Part shown: piece after piece, positions 1-11,971 of the stretch | Position numbering within the stretch: the stretch's first letter is position 1 | Layout: every line of letters begins with the position of its first letter | Assembly (NCBI GenBank): GCA_951213105.1 | Contig: OX578145.1 | Location: forward strand, 118,713,239 to 118,777,238 | Reading direction: 5' to 3' | Source: Amaurobius ferox | Taxonomy: Eukaryota; Arthropoda; Arachnida; Araneae; Amaurobiidae | Length of the DNA: 64,000 nt | Position numbers and translations under genes: made by a program | The notes under the pieces: model-generated | Told to the model about the DNA's origin: nothing | What the model saw: only the letters and a program-made list of their open reading frames with translations | The model's database searches: none

Positions 1-271
1 GAGAAAGCTAAAATTTTCAATTTATAATATCAGTGGGTCCTTCATAAACAGGATTTTTCTCTCCTCTATCCCGGAATTACACCATCTGCTGGTCAGTCAG
101 AGATTTTTTTTTTCCTTATCACGGATGATTATAAAATTGGGTTTTTTTAAGAAAAATGGATTCAGTTTTGAGAAATCTTACCGGTTTATTACAAATAATT
201 AAAAATCTAATATATAATTTTTTTTTTATCTTAATTTTCATGGCATTCATCCCAAGATCCGTACCTCTCCT
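1..271. other. AT-rich sequence, no gene seen
   Basis: Low-complexity T-rich DNA leading up to the TTAA element; no coding signal or recognisable repeat. Confidence 0.6.
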
Positions 272-1037
272 TTAAGGGTGAGCGTCAGTAAATTTTCTGC
301 CCTATCCGCGCTTTGTTAACTTTCGCGGCACACATATTTCGCCGAAATTCTGCTCAAACAGTTGCGAAATATTTTCTGAAAGATAAAATGCAATGCTTCG
401 ATTATATTAAAACTAAATTTAATGCCCCCCAAAACATAGAATATATTTTTTATTTTAATCCAAAATATTTTTGGTGCTGCCATCTGTTGTCGTAATTTAA
501 TTCATACCGATTATTTTTATTTTTAATGAACATTTTTAAATATCTATTCCTTCTAATACAGTGTTAAATACAACAACAGATCATATATAATATTGCCACA
601 ATCACGGAAAGGTAATTTATGATTCTATAAATTTGATAAGGGATCTGAATTTACATCACTGAGGACTGCAGTTTTGTCTTCAAGTCCAAGTTCAATTACG
701 TTTCCATGATTATGGCATTATATATGATATGTTGTTGTATTTAATAGCGTATTAGAAGGAATAGACATTTAAAAATGTTCATTAAAAAATAAAAATAGTC
801 GGTATGAATTAAATTACGACAACAGATGGCAGCACCAAAAATATTTTAAATTAAAATAAAGCATATATTCTATGTTTTATTGGGTACTAAATTTAGTTTT
901 AATATAATCTAAGCATAGCATTTTATCTATAAAACAATATTTCGCAACTGTTTGAGCAGAATTTCGGCGGAATATGTGTGCCGCGAAAGTTAACAAAGCG
1001 CGGATAGGGCAGAAAATTTACTGACGCTCACCCTTAA
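272..1037. mobile_element. Foldback MITE with TTAA target duplication
   Basis: Two inverted arms of roughly 300 bp (about 276-580 and 725-1033) meet around a short unique middle. The ends read GGGTGAGCGTCAG and CTGACGCTCACCC and are bounded on both sides by TTAA (272-275, 1034-1037). TTAA duplication is characteristic of piggyBac and Kolobok transposases. The GGG start fits Kolobok-like or atypical piggyBac ends, and which of the two cannot be decided here. Arms are perhaps 90 percent identical, so the copy is old. The open frame at 313-495 is simply arm sequence. Confidence 0.85.
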
Positions 1038-2670
1038 GACAAACTTGTTTTTTTAGTTTTTCTAAGACAAACCTTTGCTTCTCTGCACCCAAAATTTGTT
1101 TTTTAAATTCCGAGGGACACACATGGCTTATTGGTTTATTTTAATGGTTTAGTGCATTAGCGCCATTTCAAGACATTCCTTGAGTGGTGGCAAACATCGA
1201 TTGACTATTATTTTAATAATGGAAATATGATTCGATGAAAAATTATTTAAGAAATATGATACGTTGGAAATCCTTGGGGGTGGGGAAGCCAAACTCTAGC
1301 CCCCCCCCCCCCCTCCCTCAATGGCGCCCCTGGATACGTGTATCGCATTCTCATATCAATATTTGTTACTATCACTCCCTCTGTTTCTACCATGATGTTT
1401 AAATTGAGTTCTAACGGATAAACACTGCTCCATTATGTTACGAGACTCTTCTGGATATTATCTCATTTCGGAACAAACTTCTTGGAGCTGTTCCAGGATC
1501 ATCTACTAGCAGGTGAATGTCAAAGCACAGGTGCTAAAGGCAGAGCAAGGTGATGTTTAAATATACCAATGAAAATTATGAAAACTGTTGGTGGGATGTT
1601 TGTACCAGAATGAAAATAATGTGATGTGGGCAGTATATGACTTTTCTTGCAGACTCATATTCATATTTTTTTTTCGTATATTCCGTAATTTTTAATTTAA
1701 ATTTTACTGCACAAAATAACACATTAAATAGATTCCTTATTGAAATAATCAAAATGTCTAATTACTCAATGTTCAATTATGAATATGCAATTCGCCGATG
1801 GACGAATTTGAAAAGGAATAGGAGACAATCTCAGCTCAACAGACGATTAAAAAAATCGTTTTTAAAAATTTATATAAAAAATATTTTTTTATCTAATTAT
1901 TTAATTATGTTGTATCATTTCCCAGATATTTAGCTTCCATTTGAAAAGAAGGCGAGATTTTAATAATAAAATTTGCGCATTGAGAAAAATTTTCTTTTTC
2001 AAAAATTTTGGTAAATAATTAAAAACATACTAAATCTTTTAAATTTTCGAATGTTTCGCATCCATGCCCAGATCATTGCATCACTTAAGAGAATCCTCAT
2101 GAGATTCTCCCAGAATTAACGCCGAGTTTTTTTGTAACTAATTAAACATCTAGCAAATATTTTGAATATTTCACGTACATTTCCAGTTCGTTGCTTAACT
2201 TTTCAAAAATAACCGCGCGATTCTAAACTAAGAGTTCGAGTTTAAAATCGGTTGGAGATGTCAATTTTTACATTTTTGAAATAATTAAAAATATCTTAAA
2301 TCTTTTGAATTGTTTTGCGTATATCGTTACCTCCATTAATTAAAAAATTCCCAAAAATTAGCATTTTAAATGCTCAGTATATACATACATACACCAATGG
2401 TCATATAAAAATCAGTACTATAGATATATATTTCATTATTTTTTTGTAGAAAACAATAATAATTCCTAGAGCCATGATAGTATATAGTACTAGCAGATAT
2501 ATCCGGTGTTACTCGTAATTTAAAATATGTGCAAATTGTAATAACAATCAAAATCATATTGTTCTTCAAATAATTCCATTAAAAATATTTAATTGAATTT
2601 CTTTATAAAAAATTAAAAAAGATAAGAAATTCTGTCCTCGTCATACAAAATTATCTTTACGGCTAAATCT
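1038..2670. other. AT-rich intergenic sequence
   Basis: No supported gene. It contains a C-rich run near 1300-1315. The 98-codon frame at 1637-1933 has strongly A+T-driven composition and no recognisable motif. Confidence 0.5.
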
Positions 2671-2676
2671 AAAAAA

Positions 2677-3536
2677 TCTGATGTGGGCAACACATGACTT
2701 CCCTTATATAATGCAATGAATTTACTACTTTTACAGTAAAAAAAAAATCTGATGTGGGCAACACATGACTTTCCTTATATAACGTAATGAATTTACCACT
2801 TTTACAGTAAAATAAATAGGTTTTTCTTATAGTAGATACTAATATTCTTTCCAAGATATTGAATTTTCGACAATTAGTCGTCATTTTCATTAATTTAGCA
2901 TCATTTTTATCCATTTGGCGAGATTTTCTTTAGTTTGGCAACATTTAAAAAAGTCGCCAAGTTGGCGACATTCCGCCAAATTCGTCGCCAAAATCTCGCC
3001 AAGAGTTATGGACTAAGAAAAAAGTTATTCTTACAGCAGATAAATGACTATTGGCGTTCTAATACAAAAGTATTATTCAAAGTATATTTTTTCATGAATG
3101 GAACGAGCTAGATCCACGAGAATGATGTCACTCAATTTATCGCATGGTATTACATATGAAAAGTGAACATGTTTCCCAATAGGAATTTTTTTTTTTTTAT
3201 GTGACTTTTTCATAATTTTTTTGAAAAATGTACAATATCTCGAGAACGGTTCATGTTAGCGTTCTAAAATTTATGCCAATCGTTTTCTAATGAAAAATTA
3301 CATAAGAAATGTCTATTTGCGTAACTTTATTAGCGGTTTTGATTTTTTAGCGATTTTTTCAAAATTTCATTCGATAATTTAGGGGGGTTCTGAACATTCG
3401 ATCACGGATAAAAACAATAGACTTCCAGTGTTTACGGATTGTGATTTTTGTACCAAATTTTGTTCGAATCGGTTCATTCGTTCGTCAGTTATCGTCTCCA
3501 CAGACTCACTGACACACACACACACACACACACATA

Positions 3537-3600
<64 letters not shown>

Positions 3601-3731
3601 TCACTTCAAAAATGTTTGATTCGTGATCAGGGATGCTTGAAACGTGCTCTCCTGTCGAAAACTCGAATTCGAATTTTCGACCCCGTCACAATACTTTCCT
3701 TATACATTATGTATATAAGGAAAGTAATAGG
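2677..3731 (+). repeat. RepA dispersed element, copy 1
   Basis: Begins TCTGATGTGGGCA and runs through a block of GGCGA/TCGCC motifs (2930-3005), an ACGGTTCATG block (3246-3258), a (CA)n tract (3511-3597) and a CGAATTTTCGACCCCGTC block. It ends in a hairpin made of CTTTCCTTATACAT and its complement. The first 71 bp are tandemly duplicated (2677 and 2748). The same order of blocks recurs in at least six more copies in this window. Short open frames here are repeat sequence, not genes. Confidence 0.85.
3511..3598. repeat. (CA)n microsatellite inside RepA
   Basis: Nearly pure CA dinucleotide tract broken by one TACTTT interruption. It generates the spurious Thr-His and Cys-Val frames on the two strands. 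Confidence 0.95.
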
Positions 3732-4622
3732 TTTTTCTTATAGTAGATACTTAGATTATTTCCAAGATATTGAATTTTCGACAATTAGTCGTCATTTTCA
3801 TTGATTTAGCGTCATTTTTATCCATTTGGCGACATTTTCGTTAATTTGGCAACATTTCAAAAAGTCGCCAAGTTGGCGCCATTCCGCCAAATTCGTCGTC
3901 AATAACTCGCCAAGCGTTATGGGCGGAGAAATAAGTTATTCGTATAGCAGATAAATGACTATTGACGTTCAAATACAAAAGTATTACTCAATGCATCTTT
4001 TCTCATGAATGGAACGAATTAGATCCACGAGAATGATGTCACCAAATTGATCACATGATATTACATATGAAAAGTGAACATGTTTCGCAAAAGTTAATAT
4101 ATTTTTTTTAATTTATGGGGTTTTTTGATAAATTTATTTGAAAAATGTGCAATGTCTCGAGAACGGTGCATGCTAGCGTTCTAAAGTTTATGTCAATCGT
4201 TTTCTAAGGAAAAATTACATAAGAAATGCCTATTTGCGTAACTTTATTGAAGGTATTGATTTTTTGATGAGTTTTTCAAAATATCACTCGATAATGTAGG
4301 GTGTGGGTTCTGAACATTCGATTGCATTTTAAAACAATAGGCTTCCAGTATTCACGGATTGTGATTTTGTGTCAAATTTCATTCGAATGACTTCATTTGT
4401 TCGTGAGATATCGTCTCCACAGACTCACTGACACACACACACACACACATACTTTCACACACACACACTTTCACACACACACACACACAGACATCACCTC
4501 AAAAATGTTTGATTCGTGATCAGGGATTCTTGAAACGTGCTCTCCCGTCGAAAAATCGAATTCGAATTTTCGACCCCGTCACAATACTTTCCTTATACAT
4601 TATGTATATAAGGAAAGTAATA
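3722..4622 (+). repeat. RepA copy 2, tandem with copy 1
   Basis: Joins copy 1 directly at its terminal hairpin and lacks the TCTGATGTGGGCA start. The internal blocks and CA tract (about 4431-4490) follow in the same order, and the copy ends in the same hairpin (about 4588-4618). This gives a head-to-tail array. Confidence 0.8.
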
Positions 4623-5345
4623 ATGAATTCATCAATTTGACGTCATTTCTGTTTATTTAGCAATTTTGATTATATTTTCGTCAATTTGGGACGACATATC
4701 GCCAAGTTAACGATATTTCGCTAAGTGAATCGCCAAGCTCACCAAATTTATCGCCAAACGTTACACACAGACGAAGAGAAGAGCTTTTCTTACATATAAA
4801 TGATTATTGGCAATTGTTGGTTGTAAAAATACAAAACTATTACACAAGTATCTTACCCCGACCGTCCAAACAGTTACCTTACACCTTTCTGGTAGGTCGG
4901 ACGGTCTGGGTTTCAACAAGTATCTTACGGTCCCTGTGGATGCCTCCCCCACTGGGTTCCGGTCTAAATTGGGTGGGACTTCATGGCCGTCCAAACAGTT
5001 ACCTTACACCATTCTGGTAGGTCGGACGGTCTGGGTCTCAACAACAACAAGTATCTGCTCTCGTGAATGGAACGTACACAATCTACAAGAATGATAACAA
5101 ATTTGTCGCATAATATTGCATTAAAACTGAACATATTTCACTATAGTTAATACTTTTTTTAATTTTATGTAATATTTTTTTATAAATTTATTAGAAAATC
5201 GTGCAATATATCGAGAACGATTCATGCTAACCTTCTAAAGTGTATATCATTTATTTTCTAATGAAAAATTACAGAAAAAAAATTATTATTTACATAACTT
5301 TATTGAAGGTTGTGATTTTTGATGATTTTTCTCAAAATTTCATTT
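4623..5345 (+). repeat. Diverged RepA copy 3 interrupted by SINE sequence
   Basis: Degenerate copy with the TCGCCAA motif block at 4680-4755 and the GAGAACGATTCATG block at about 5213. SINE-tail sequence interrupts it at about 4857-5044, between two copies of ACAAGTATCT. Confidence 0.7.
4857..5044 (+). mobile_element. SINE tail modules (two) inserted in RepA
   Basis: Two copies of the SINE 3' module (GGTAGGTCGGACGGTCTGGG, ending 4911 and 5037) are joined by SINE body sequence. They sit between direct repeats of ACAAGTATCT, consistent with a target-site duplication. A third ACAAGTATCT at about 4916 marks the junction of the two modules. The tRNA-derived head is missing, so the insertion is 5'-truncated. 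Confidence 0.7.
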
Positions 5346-7899
5346 CAAAATTATCCGCGGTTTTTCCGGCATCTAATGTTTCGAAACATTCGGTGGTCGG
5401 GCACGTTTTTCAAATCATCGTATTCGGGTCCGGAGCTGCAGATGGGTATAGACAAAAGGGTGTTTTGCATAGAGGCCCTGAAGGCTTGGGGCTCCGTATC
5501 GCATAAACATATTAAGAAAAAAGGTCAATAATTTGTAAAATAGGGTAGTGGGTAGTAGGAGGCGCGCATTTATTGCATTGGTGAACAAACATTTTGTTGA
5601 TTTCATTGTTCAAATCCATTTGGCTGCACTCAGGAACATCTACTGTAATAGACTAAATGCTTTTATATGCAGATTTATGTTTATTGAAATTTGCCTTATA
5701 ATTTTTAAATTAATTTAAATGTTTCATGTACGTTCAGTGTAATTCTGCCTGTGTAACTCTATAGACAAAAAATATCATTTATTGTTCATTATTTTGTCTT
5801 AAACTAATATTTTTTACCCCATTCTAGTTCGACATATTTATTATTCTGTACCGCTGGCATATTTATTATTCCTGTACCGCTGAAGTCCTGAAATCGTAGA
5901 ATTATCGGAAGTTTACTGTATATTTTATTTTATTTGTAACCTAGCTAAAATATATAGCATAAAATTTTATTTGCACATTTTGATCCCCGGTTTCCCATCT
6001 GCCCCAAAGGATTTTATCACGCTTTGCTACTGATTTTGACTTAAAGAGGACTTAAACTTTTTGAAACAGCATATAAAAATTTATTTTTACTTTCGTCTTT
6101 AAAATCATTGTATTTAAGAGTCAGATGATGGTTCATCAAGAATGTCTACAGCGGGAGAACAGCGTCTTGCATTCGAATTGGTGAATTACTGTGCGCGACT
6201 GCACATGCGTTTAAACTAAAGAATTCTGTCTGCTTGTAAATTAATGAATTAAGTTAATCCCTGTTTTAACTGCTGAGAAACGGAGGATATATTTTGAAGT
6301 CAAAAATATAATACCGTTCATTTATAAAATACATCAATTTCCTTAATATTTCGATCGTATAAATTGAAATAATTGAATACAAATCGTCTGCTTTATAAAT
6401 ACGTAAAAATTCCGTTGCAAAGCGATATGATATTTTTAAACAAAATATTTTTTTCGTAAAACTTAAACGTAAAAGGAGGGGGAAGAGAAAGATTACTGGG
6501 GTTGAACAAACAACGTTCAATTGACCGTAACCATCGATATTTTTTGTCTATTTTATTTTTCTGGCATACTGTAAAAAAGTCTGTAACCCATTTTAGTCGT
6601 GAAGGGGTAGGAGGTGGAGAGGCTCGAACGGGCTCGCTAATCCTTTCTTTGGTCTAATCTAAATAAGCAAAGAAAAAGTTACAACTCTTTCTGGATGGGC
6701 CAATGTTGATCCATCTTTTGCCCAGTGGGGTGGTGAGAGCCGTGCGAGATTTGAATGAATCGTCTGTGAAATCGTCTAGTGAAAGCGAAAGAAACTTTTT
6801 TTCGCAGACTTTCCGGACTTTATCCGGCTGTGTAAATTCTGTTTGGAATTTTTTTTTTAGTGTTGACCACATTATGCAAAAGGTTAAAGGTCTTAAGAGT
6901 GAAGGTTTTCGCCTCGCATTAAGTATGTGAAGAGTTATAAAGAAAAAAATCTTCCCTGTTGCCCAATTTCTGTCCCGGAATGAACATATTTTCACTGAAG
7001 GTTAGATTTAGGTATTACTTTGGAATCCCTGTTCAGGGGTTGCTCTGGAATGCTGCTATGTTTTGCCAACTCAATTGCAAAATGACTTGTCAGAAAACGA
7101 AGGCCGCACTCGCCCATCTGCGCCCTTTATTGCCGCCTGTCAACGAAAAATAAATTATTGCTCTTAAAGTCCCGTATTCGTCTATTTATGACATGCTGTT
7201 CCTAAATTTGGGGAACCGTGGCTGAGATGCATCTCAACAAACTCCAAGTTCTTAAAAATTACGTACTTCATTCATTCATTCATTTTCCGATTTACATCAA
7301 GCTAGAAGCCTGGCATAGAGATGACGTTCGGCCTTCTCTGAACTGGTGTTCAAAAATTATCTCTAAACTTCTTCAAGGGTCTCAGTAAAGTAAAAAATCC
7401 TACGCTCGACAGCATTCCTGTGTACGATCTTCGGCACTCCAGGACGAGAAAAGGCCCTCACACATTGCCTGGCCATGTTGTAAAGGATACTTTCTCCGCA
7501 ATGCTAAGCGGAGGTGTCTAGCATAGTTTTATATCTGCTCTTATTTTATTCGCTGACTTTTAGCTATATCCATATATCTTCCCAGCATTTAGGAATTTGC
7601 GTTTTTCTCATCTCCCCTTTAACCCGTCCTCCGTCCTCCCGATCCAACACTTTTTCTCAAGTTCAAGACCCTGTGCCTCTCGGGGTGCACCTCCTCACCC
7701 CCTTTTCGCGAAACCTCATAGGTACCTGCTTGGGCCCTAGTTATTTTCACTTCTGAAGAGTTGGAGAAGGGTACCACTTCAGTCGTCCCCCCTCCCCCCT
7801 CCGAGCTCCCCATCGATAAAAATTTCTATCAAATCTTACTCTCAATCTTTTTCTCTTCTTTAGAAGTTTAAGGGTGGTACTCAGCATCCCTAAGCTTAA
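5346..7899. other. Unassigned sequence with a GC-richer block
   Basis: Mostly AT-rich. The block about 6690-7160 is more balanced in composition and open on both strands (75 and 113 codons), but no family is recognisable and no splice structure is convincing. A CATT run lies at about 7268-7284, and a further GC-richer stretch of unknown nature at about 7600-7815. Confidence 0.4.
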
Positions 7900-8260
7900 A
7901 TCTCACGTTTTTGAGATGATTTCAGTGTGCATGCATGTACGTGTGCTTATGGCTATGGAAATAATTTCTCAAGAGCGAATCGAATCAAATTTGGTATTAT
8001 AATCTGCGAATTGAAATCCTATTGAACCCTATTGAAAATCCATATTTAAATGTGATCAAATATTCAAAAGAACCACAAATTTTTGATTTTTTTTTTCCAA
8101 TCGCAAAAATAAAACTTTAATAATTTTATATGGACAAACATTCTAAACGTAATTTATCATTAGAAAACGAATGGCATTAATTTAAAAAAAATCTAGCATG
8201 AACCGTTCGAGATGTTGCACGGTTTCCGTACAAATTTGTCAATCATCGTCATCATCATCA
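7900..8260. repeat. Degenerate RepA fragment
   Basis: Retains the GAGCGAATCGAATCAAATTTG and AGCATGAACCGTTCGAGAT blocks of RepA in reverse orientation, strongly diverged and without the microsatellite or terminal hairpin. Confidence 0.55.
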
Positions 8261-8889
8261 ATCATCGTACCTGGTGAGGCCTTAATTTGTCAATAAAGTT
8301 ACATAAAATAAAGAAAAAGTATTAATATTTAACTGGTATGTTGGTTCATAACTGGTATCGTCGTACAAGTTGTGAACAAAAAATACACCATATTAATTAA
8401 GAGTTAAAAGCAAATAACTCAATATTTAACTAAACAATGAAATAAGCCTAAAGAAATATTTTTAAAAGATGTCAAATATATTTGTGACTCTGAAAAGGCT
8501 TTTGTCATCATTCTCATCATGATAAAAGTCAAAGAACGTTTAGGTATCTATAAACGTTATACCAATGATTCCCAACCTTTTCTATTTGGAGGAGCCCTAG
8601 AAATATTTCGTAAAATCTCTGGGAAGCTCGCTCTTACCAAGCTGACAAACATTAGGTTTAAGACAGATAAAGTACGAAATAGATGTGTAAAGGTATTTAT
8701 AAAGTATAACTAACTGGTACTTTTGAATTAAATATTAGAAGAGTATTTATTGCCTATTTCCATTTATTAACGACTGTTAGAAAATTTACAAAACTTTTCA
8801 CTTTACATCTGGCATTTTGGTTGCAAATAAACATTATGTATATATTTTGTAATTAAACCTTATTAATTTTAATTTTTTGCTCAATTATA
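8261..8889. other. AT-rich sequence, no gene seen
   Basis: Includes a short CATCAT-rich stretch near 8240-8265. The 64-codon frame at 8519-8713 has no recognisable motif. Confidence 0.45.
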
Positions 8890-9146
8890 TAAAAAGTGGG
8901 CAGTTAATCTTTTAATTTTCGATTTCGAGATTTTGATGTCCTTATATATGTTTTAAGACCGTCTGAACACGTTTTGGCTATTTTTGGAGGGATGTCCGGA
9001 TTTTCACGAAGCTTTATATCCGACTTTGTTATCAAAAAATCTAGAACTAGACAGATTTTTTTTAAATTCGAGCAAAAACTATATTTAACGGCAATGATCA
9101 CGAGGCTTAATAATTTCAATCATTGTTGAGAAAAATAGCCGCGATA

Positions 9147-9192
<46 letters not shown>

Positions 9193-9310
9193 TGCAAGCT
9201 ACCCACCCCCCGAGGTGGAGTGGGGGGTACATTGTGAAGTATTATGGTATCAATCGAAAGATTTTTTCAAGCTCTTCAAAGTGAAGGGTAGCACGCCATA
9301 GTTGTCATAA
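8890..9310 (-). repeat. RepB dispersed repeat, copy 1 (reverse)
   Basis: Shares blocks with 26860-27430 and 28470-29030: a block ending GTTATCAAAAAATCTAGAAC, a T/A homopolymer, a CCCC/GGGG run, and AAAGTGAAGGGTA. It contains a poly-T of about 40 nt (9150-9191). Confidence 0.65.
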
Positions 9311-9672
9311 TTTGGACCTACAAAACCGATTTTTCAAATTTTTTTGTAAAATTGGAATGGGGGGGGAGGGGGGGGGAACTACTAAAAATGGATTCTGGTA
9401 TGAGAAAATCGATTTGAGCCATACTCCAGGAAACAAGAATACCTGAAGAAACACTGCATACATCCATTGAAGCCTTGAATAAAGCGACCAATGTTGCCAA
9501 TCTCAAAAAATAAAAAGATGAGAACTGCTGTTGCCAATCGTGAGAGAGAAATAACAGTAATGCGAAAAGACGATAAAAGGTGATATTCAACAGTAAGAAC
9601 ATGTAAATACATGGTAATGCTTATTCAAGAGAAAGTGGATGTCTGGCTAAAATAAGATACTAAGGAGAGAAT
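9311..9672. other. Unassigned sequence next to RepB
   Basis: G-rich run at 9358-9376. Overlapping short frames on the minus strand show no recognisable domain. Confidence 0.4.
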
Positions 9673-10760
9673 TTAAATATGATCTACCATTCCAAACTTT
9701 TTAACTATACTATGTACTAAATAAGCAGGATATTTATATAATTTGCTAGTAATTTTAAATTTATTAATATGCATAGCATGAAATTTTTTATCAGATAATC
9801 TATAAATTCTAAAAAGCTGATTAAGTATAATATTTCTAAACAATTGAATCGAGTTACAGGAATTAAAAGGTAATGTATTATTAATGTTAAAGTTAAAATA
9901 GTATTTTTTATCATATAAATTGGTAACTATCCTATTAGTAGGTTCAATAATAAGATTTAAATCCAAAAAAATTAACGTTATTCCTAATGCTTCATTAGGA
10001 ATTAGTTCCAAATTATCCGCATAGAAATCTATATGACACAGCTGTCTGTAAAAACCAAACAAATCAGATCATTAATATATCTGTAAATTTTATAATCTGT
10101 TGAAGTAAAAGATTTTTCATAATGATAAAGGTATAAATTAGCTAATATACTGCTACTACAGCCACCTTGTGGAACCTCTGAAAGTTGTAAGTATCATTTA
10201 TTACCTTGAAATATATAATTATTGAAAAGAACAAAGTGAAGAAGTTTAGGAAATTTGGGAAATTTAGTAAATATAGTATGAGTAGTATTATAAGTAATAT
10301 AAGCAATATATAGAGCTAAAATTACTACATAAAGATCAGAGATCTTTATATTATTAGAAAGATCTTTGAAATCAAAAGTTTGAAATCCAGTTAGTTTACT
10401 GAGTGATTTTAATTTATTCTTTAATTCTTTACTATTATTTAGAATAAGGTAGTTATTGCTAGAAAAACGTAAACTATCATTTATTACATTTAAATAATTT
10501 AGAAGTAATTTACTCGCAGTAGTAGAGTAAGTATTATGACCACTAGTTACTGTTTTAAATTTAATAGGATTTTTATGAAATTTAGGTATTAGCACTATAT
10601 AAGGAAATATAAGAAATTTATAATTAATATTTAAATCACTATACATGTTGATAATTTTCAGTTTAATACTATTAATGGAGTGGGAATCAAGTTTAAATAG
10701 ACCATTGTTTTTTAAATAATCTAACAGAAATTGTATATAGAATTTTTTACAGATATATAT
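9673..10760 (-). pseudogene. Reverse transcriptase pseudogene (retroelement fragment)
   Basis: On the minus strand, a frame containing LIPKFHKNPIKF followed by SGHNTYSTTASKLL (10194-10646) reads through one TGA (10194-10196) into VPQGGCSSSILANLYLYHYE. It then shifts frame near 10050-10070 into a segment with LFLDLNLI-type and LYDKKYYFNFNI motifs (9673-10062). These match a widespread animal reverse transcriptase family with PMGxNCxPLLAxLFLYxYE, (F/Y)xDD and a conserved YDKRDDFNF segment. The catalytic box here reads YIND, so the first Asp is lost. Together with the stop and frameshift this marks a dead copy. N-terminal RT sequence may extend to about 10760. No endonuclease domain is visible. 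The exact class (Penelope-like versus another non-LTR lineage) is not settled. Confidence 0.75.
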
Positions 10761-10770
10761 ATATATATAA
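10748..10770. repeat. (AT)n microsatellite
   Basis: Short AT dinucleotide run just upstream of the reverse transcriptase remnant. Confidence 0.8.
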
Positions 10771-10859
10771 TGATTTAAACCCTTAAATTTTAATTCATTT
10801 TTAATTAAAATTTAAGGACTTGAAAATTTTATTATAAGTAAACTAGAGTTCGACATAAT

Positions 10860-11880
10860 GACATTTGAAGAATTGTTTACTATATAAACTTTCCTGTTGA
10901 AACCGCCTGAAATTTTTTTTCTGACGACTGCGCATCAAGACGCGCCCGTGTGTGTTTGAATCGAAGTTTCGATTTCGCATTGTCATGACGGACTGACATC
11001 AAAACTTCTGCGGAAATTGAGCCCCACCTATACCGGCGGCCTTTTCCGAAAATCTCAAGAGCGGAAAGCAGAACTTTGCCGCTTGTCTCCATTTTTATCT
11101 CCGGAGACATTGATTCCGCCTCTTCGGAGAAATTGCTATTTTAGTCATTTGGCGAGAAAAAACGCGCCGAGAATCTTCATTTTTTTTAATACGAATTTTA
11201 CACGATGTTAACAAGGAATTCGTTCGCAAATACCGAAGCATTACATTAATATCTTTTGCACGAAGAGCGAGCGCATCCAGAGAAAGGATGTTTGACAGAT
11301 TGAACTTGACTTGTCAATTTCCGGGTTAACTCGATGACATGGACAGTGGTTATGTCCGGTATGTCGCCCGGCTTCTGTTCGACACTAAATGTCATTCGCA
11401 GTTCTGACTTTTCCGACATGCTTAGTAATAATGATGTATAAGGAATGTCGGGTTGGAACGGGTTCGAATTTTTGTCGGATAACCATGTTCTGGACAGACT
11501 TGAACTCGTGCAGTGGCATTGGTAGGAAGTTTGGAGGTCACCCCCCCCCCCCCTTCAAATGACTAAACAATTATTTTAGTTCGCCATAAAATATACATTT
11601 TTAATGAAATCTCGCACTGTGAGCGTATTCGATTTGACCCACCTTCCATTTCCGAAATTCTGGCTACGCCTACGTGTGCGTATGAACTTGAGATCTGCAG
11701 GGACCAAAATTATAGACTTCGACCCGGCTGGGTTCGGCAGTAACAGAGCCCGAAGCGGGTGAAATCTTAAAGACCTTTTGCGATTTAAAGACCGAGCCCA
11801 TACACGGCCCTAAACATTTAACTTTAACATAAATCGAAGTAATCTATGTTTTTTTTTTAAAATGTATTTTGCGTTAATTC
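10860..11880. other. GC-richer unassigned sequence
   Basis: Composition rises at about 10900-11500, with CpG-containing words such as AAGACGCGCCCG and ACCGGCGGCC. Both strands are open for 64-76 codons but nothing is recognisable. A C-run lies at about 11541-11553. It could be a promoter or exon of an unseen gene; there is no direct support for either. Confidence 0.35.
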
Positions 11881-11898
11881 ATTTAAAACTTGTGAAAA

Positions 11899-11971
11899 AG
11901 CATTGATATCGTCTGGCTATAGCCAGACGATATCAATGCTTTTACAAATGCAGGTCTATAGACCTGCATTT
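11899..11971. repeat. Two adjacent perfect palindromes
   Basis: A perfect 42-bp palindrome (11899-11940, centre GGCTATAGCC) is followed 5 bp later by a perfect 26-bp palindrome (11946-11971, centre GTCTATAGAC). Both have CTATAG at the axis and no spacer, so they could extrude as paired cruciforms or form paired RNA hairpins. Confidence 0.9.

Noticed and set aside
3379..3804. Cys-Val and Thr-His repeat proteins on both strands
   Set aside because: Frames run through a CA/TG microsatellite inside RepA; every RepA copy makes similar frames.
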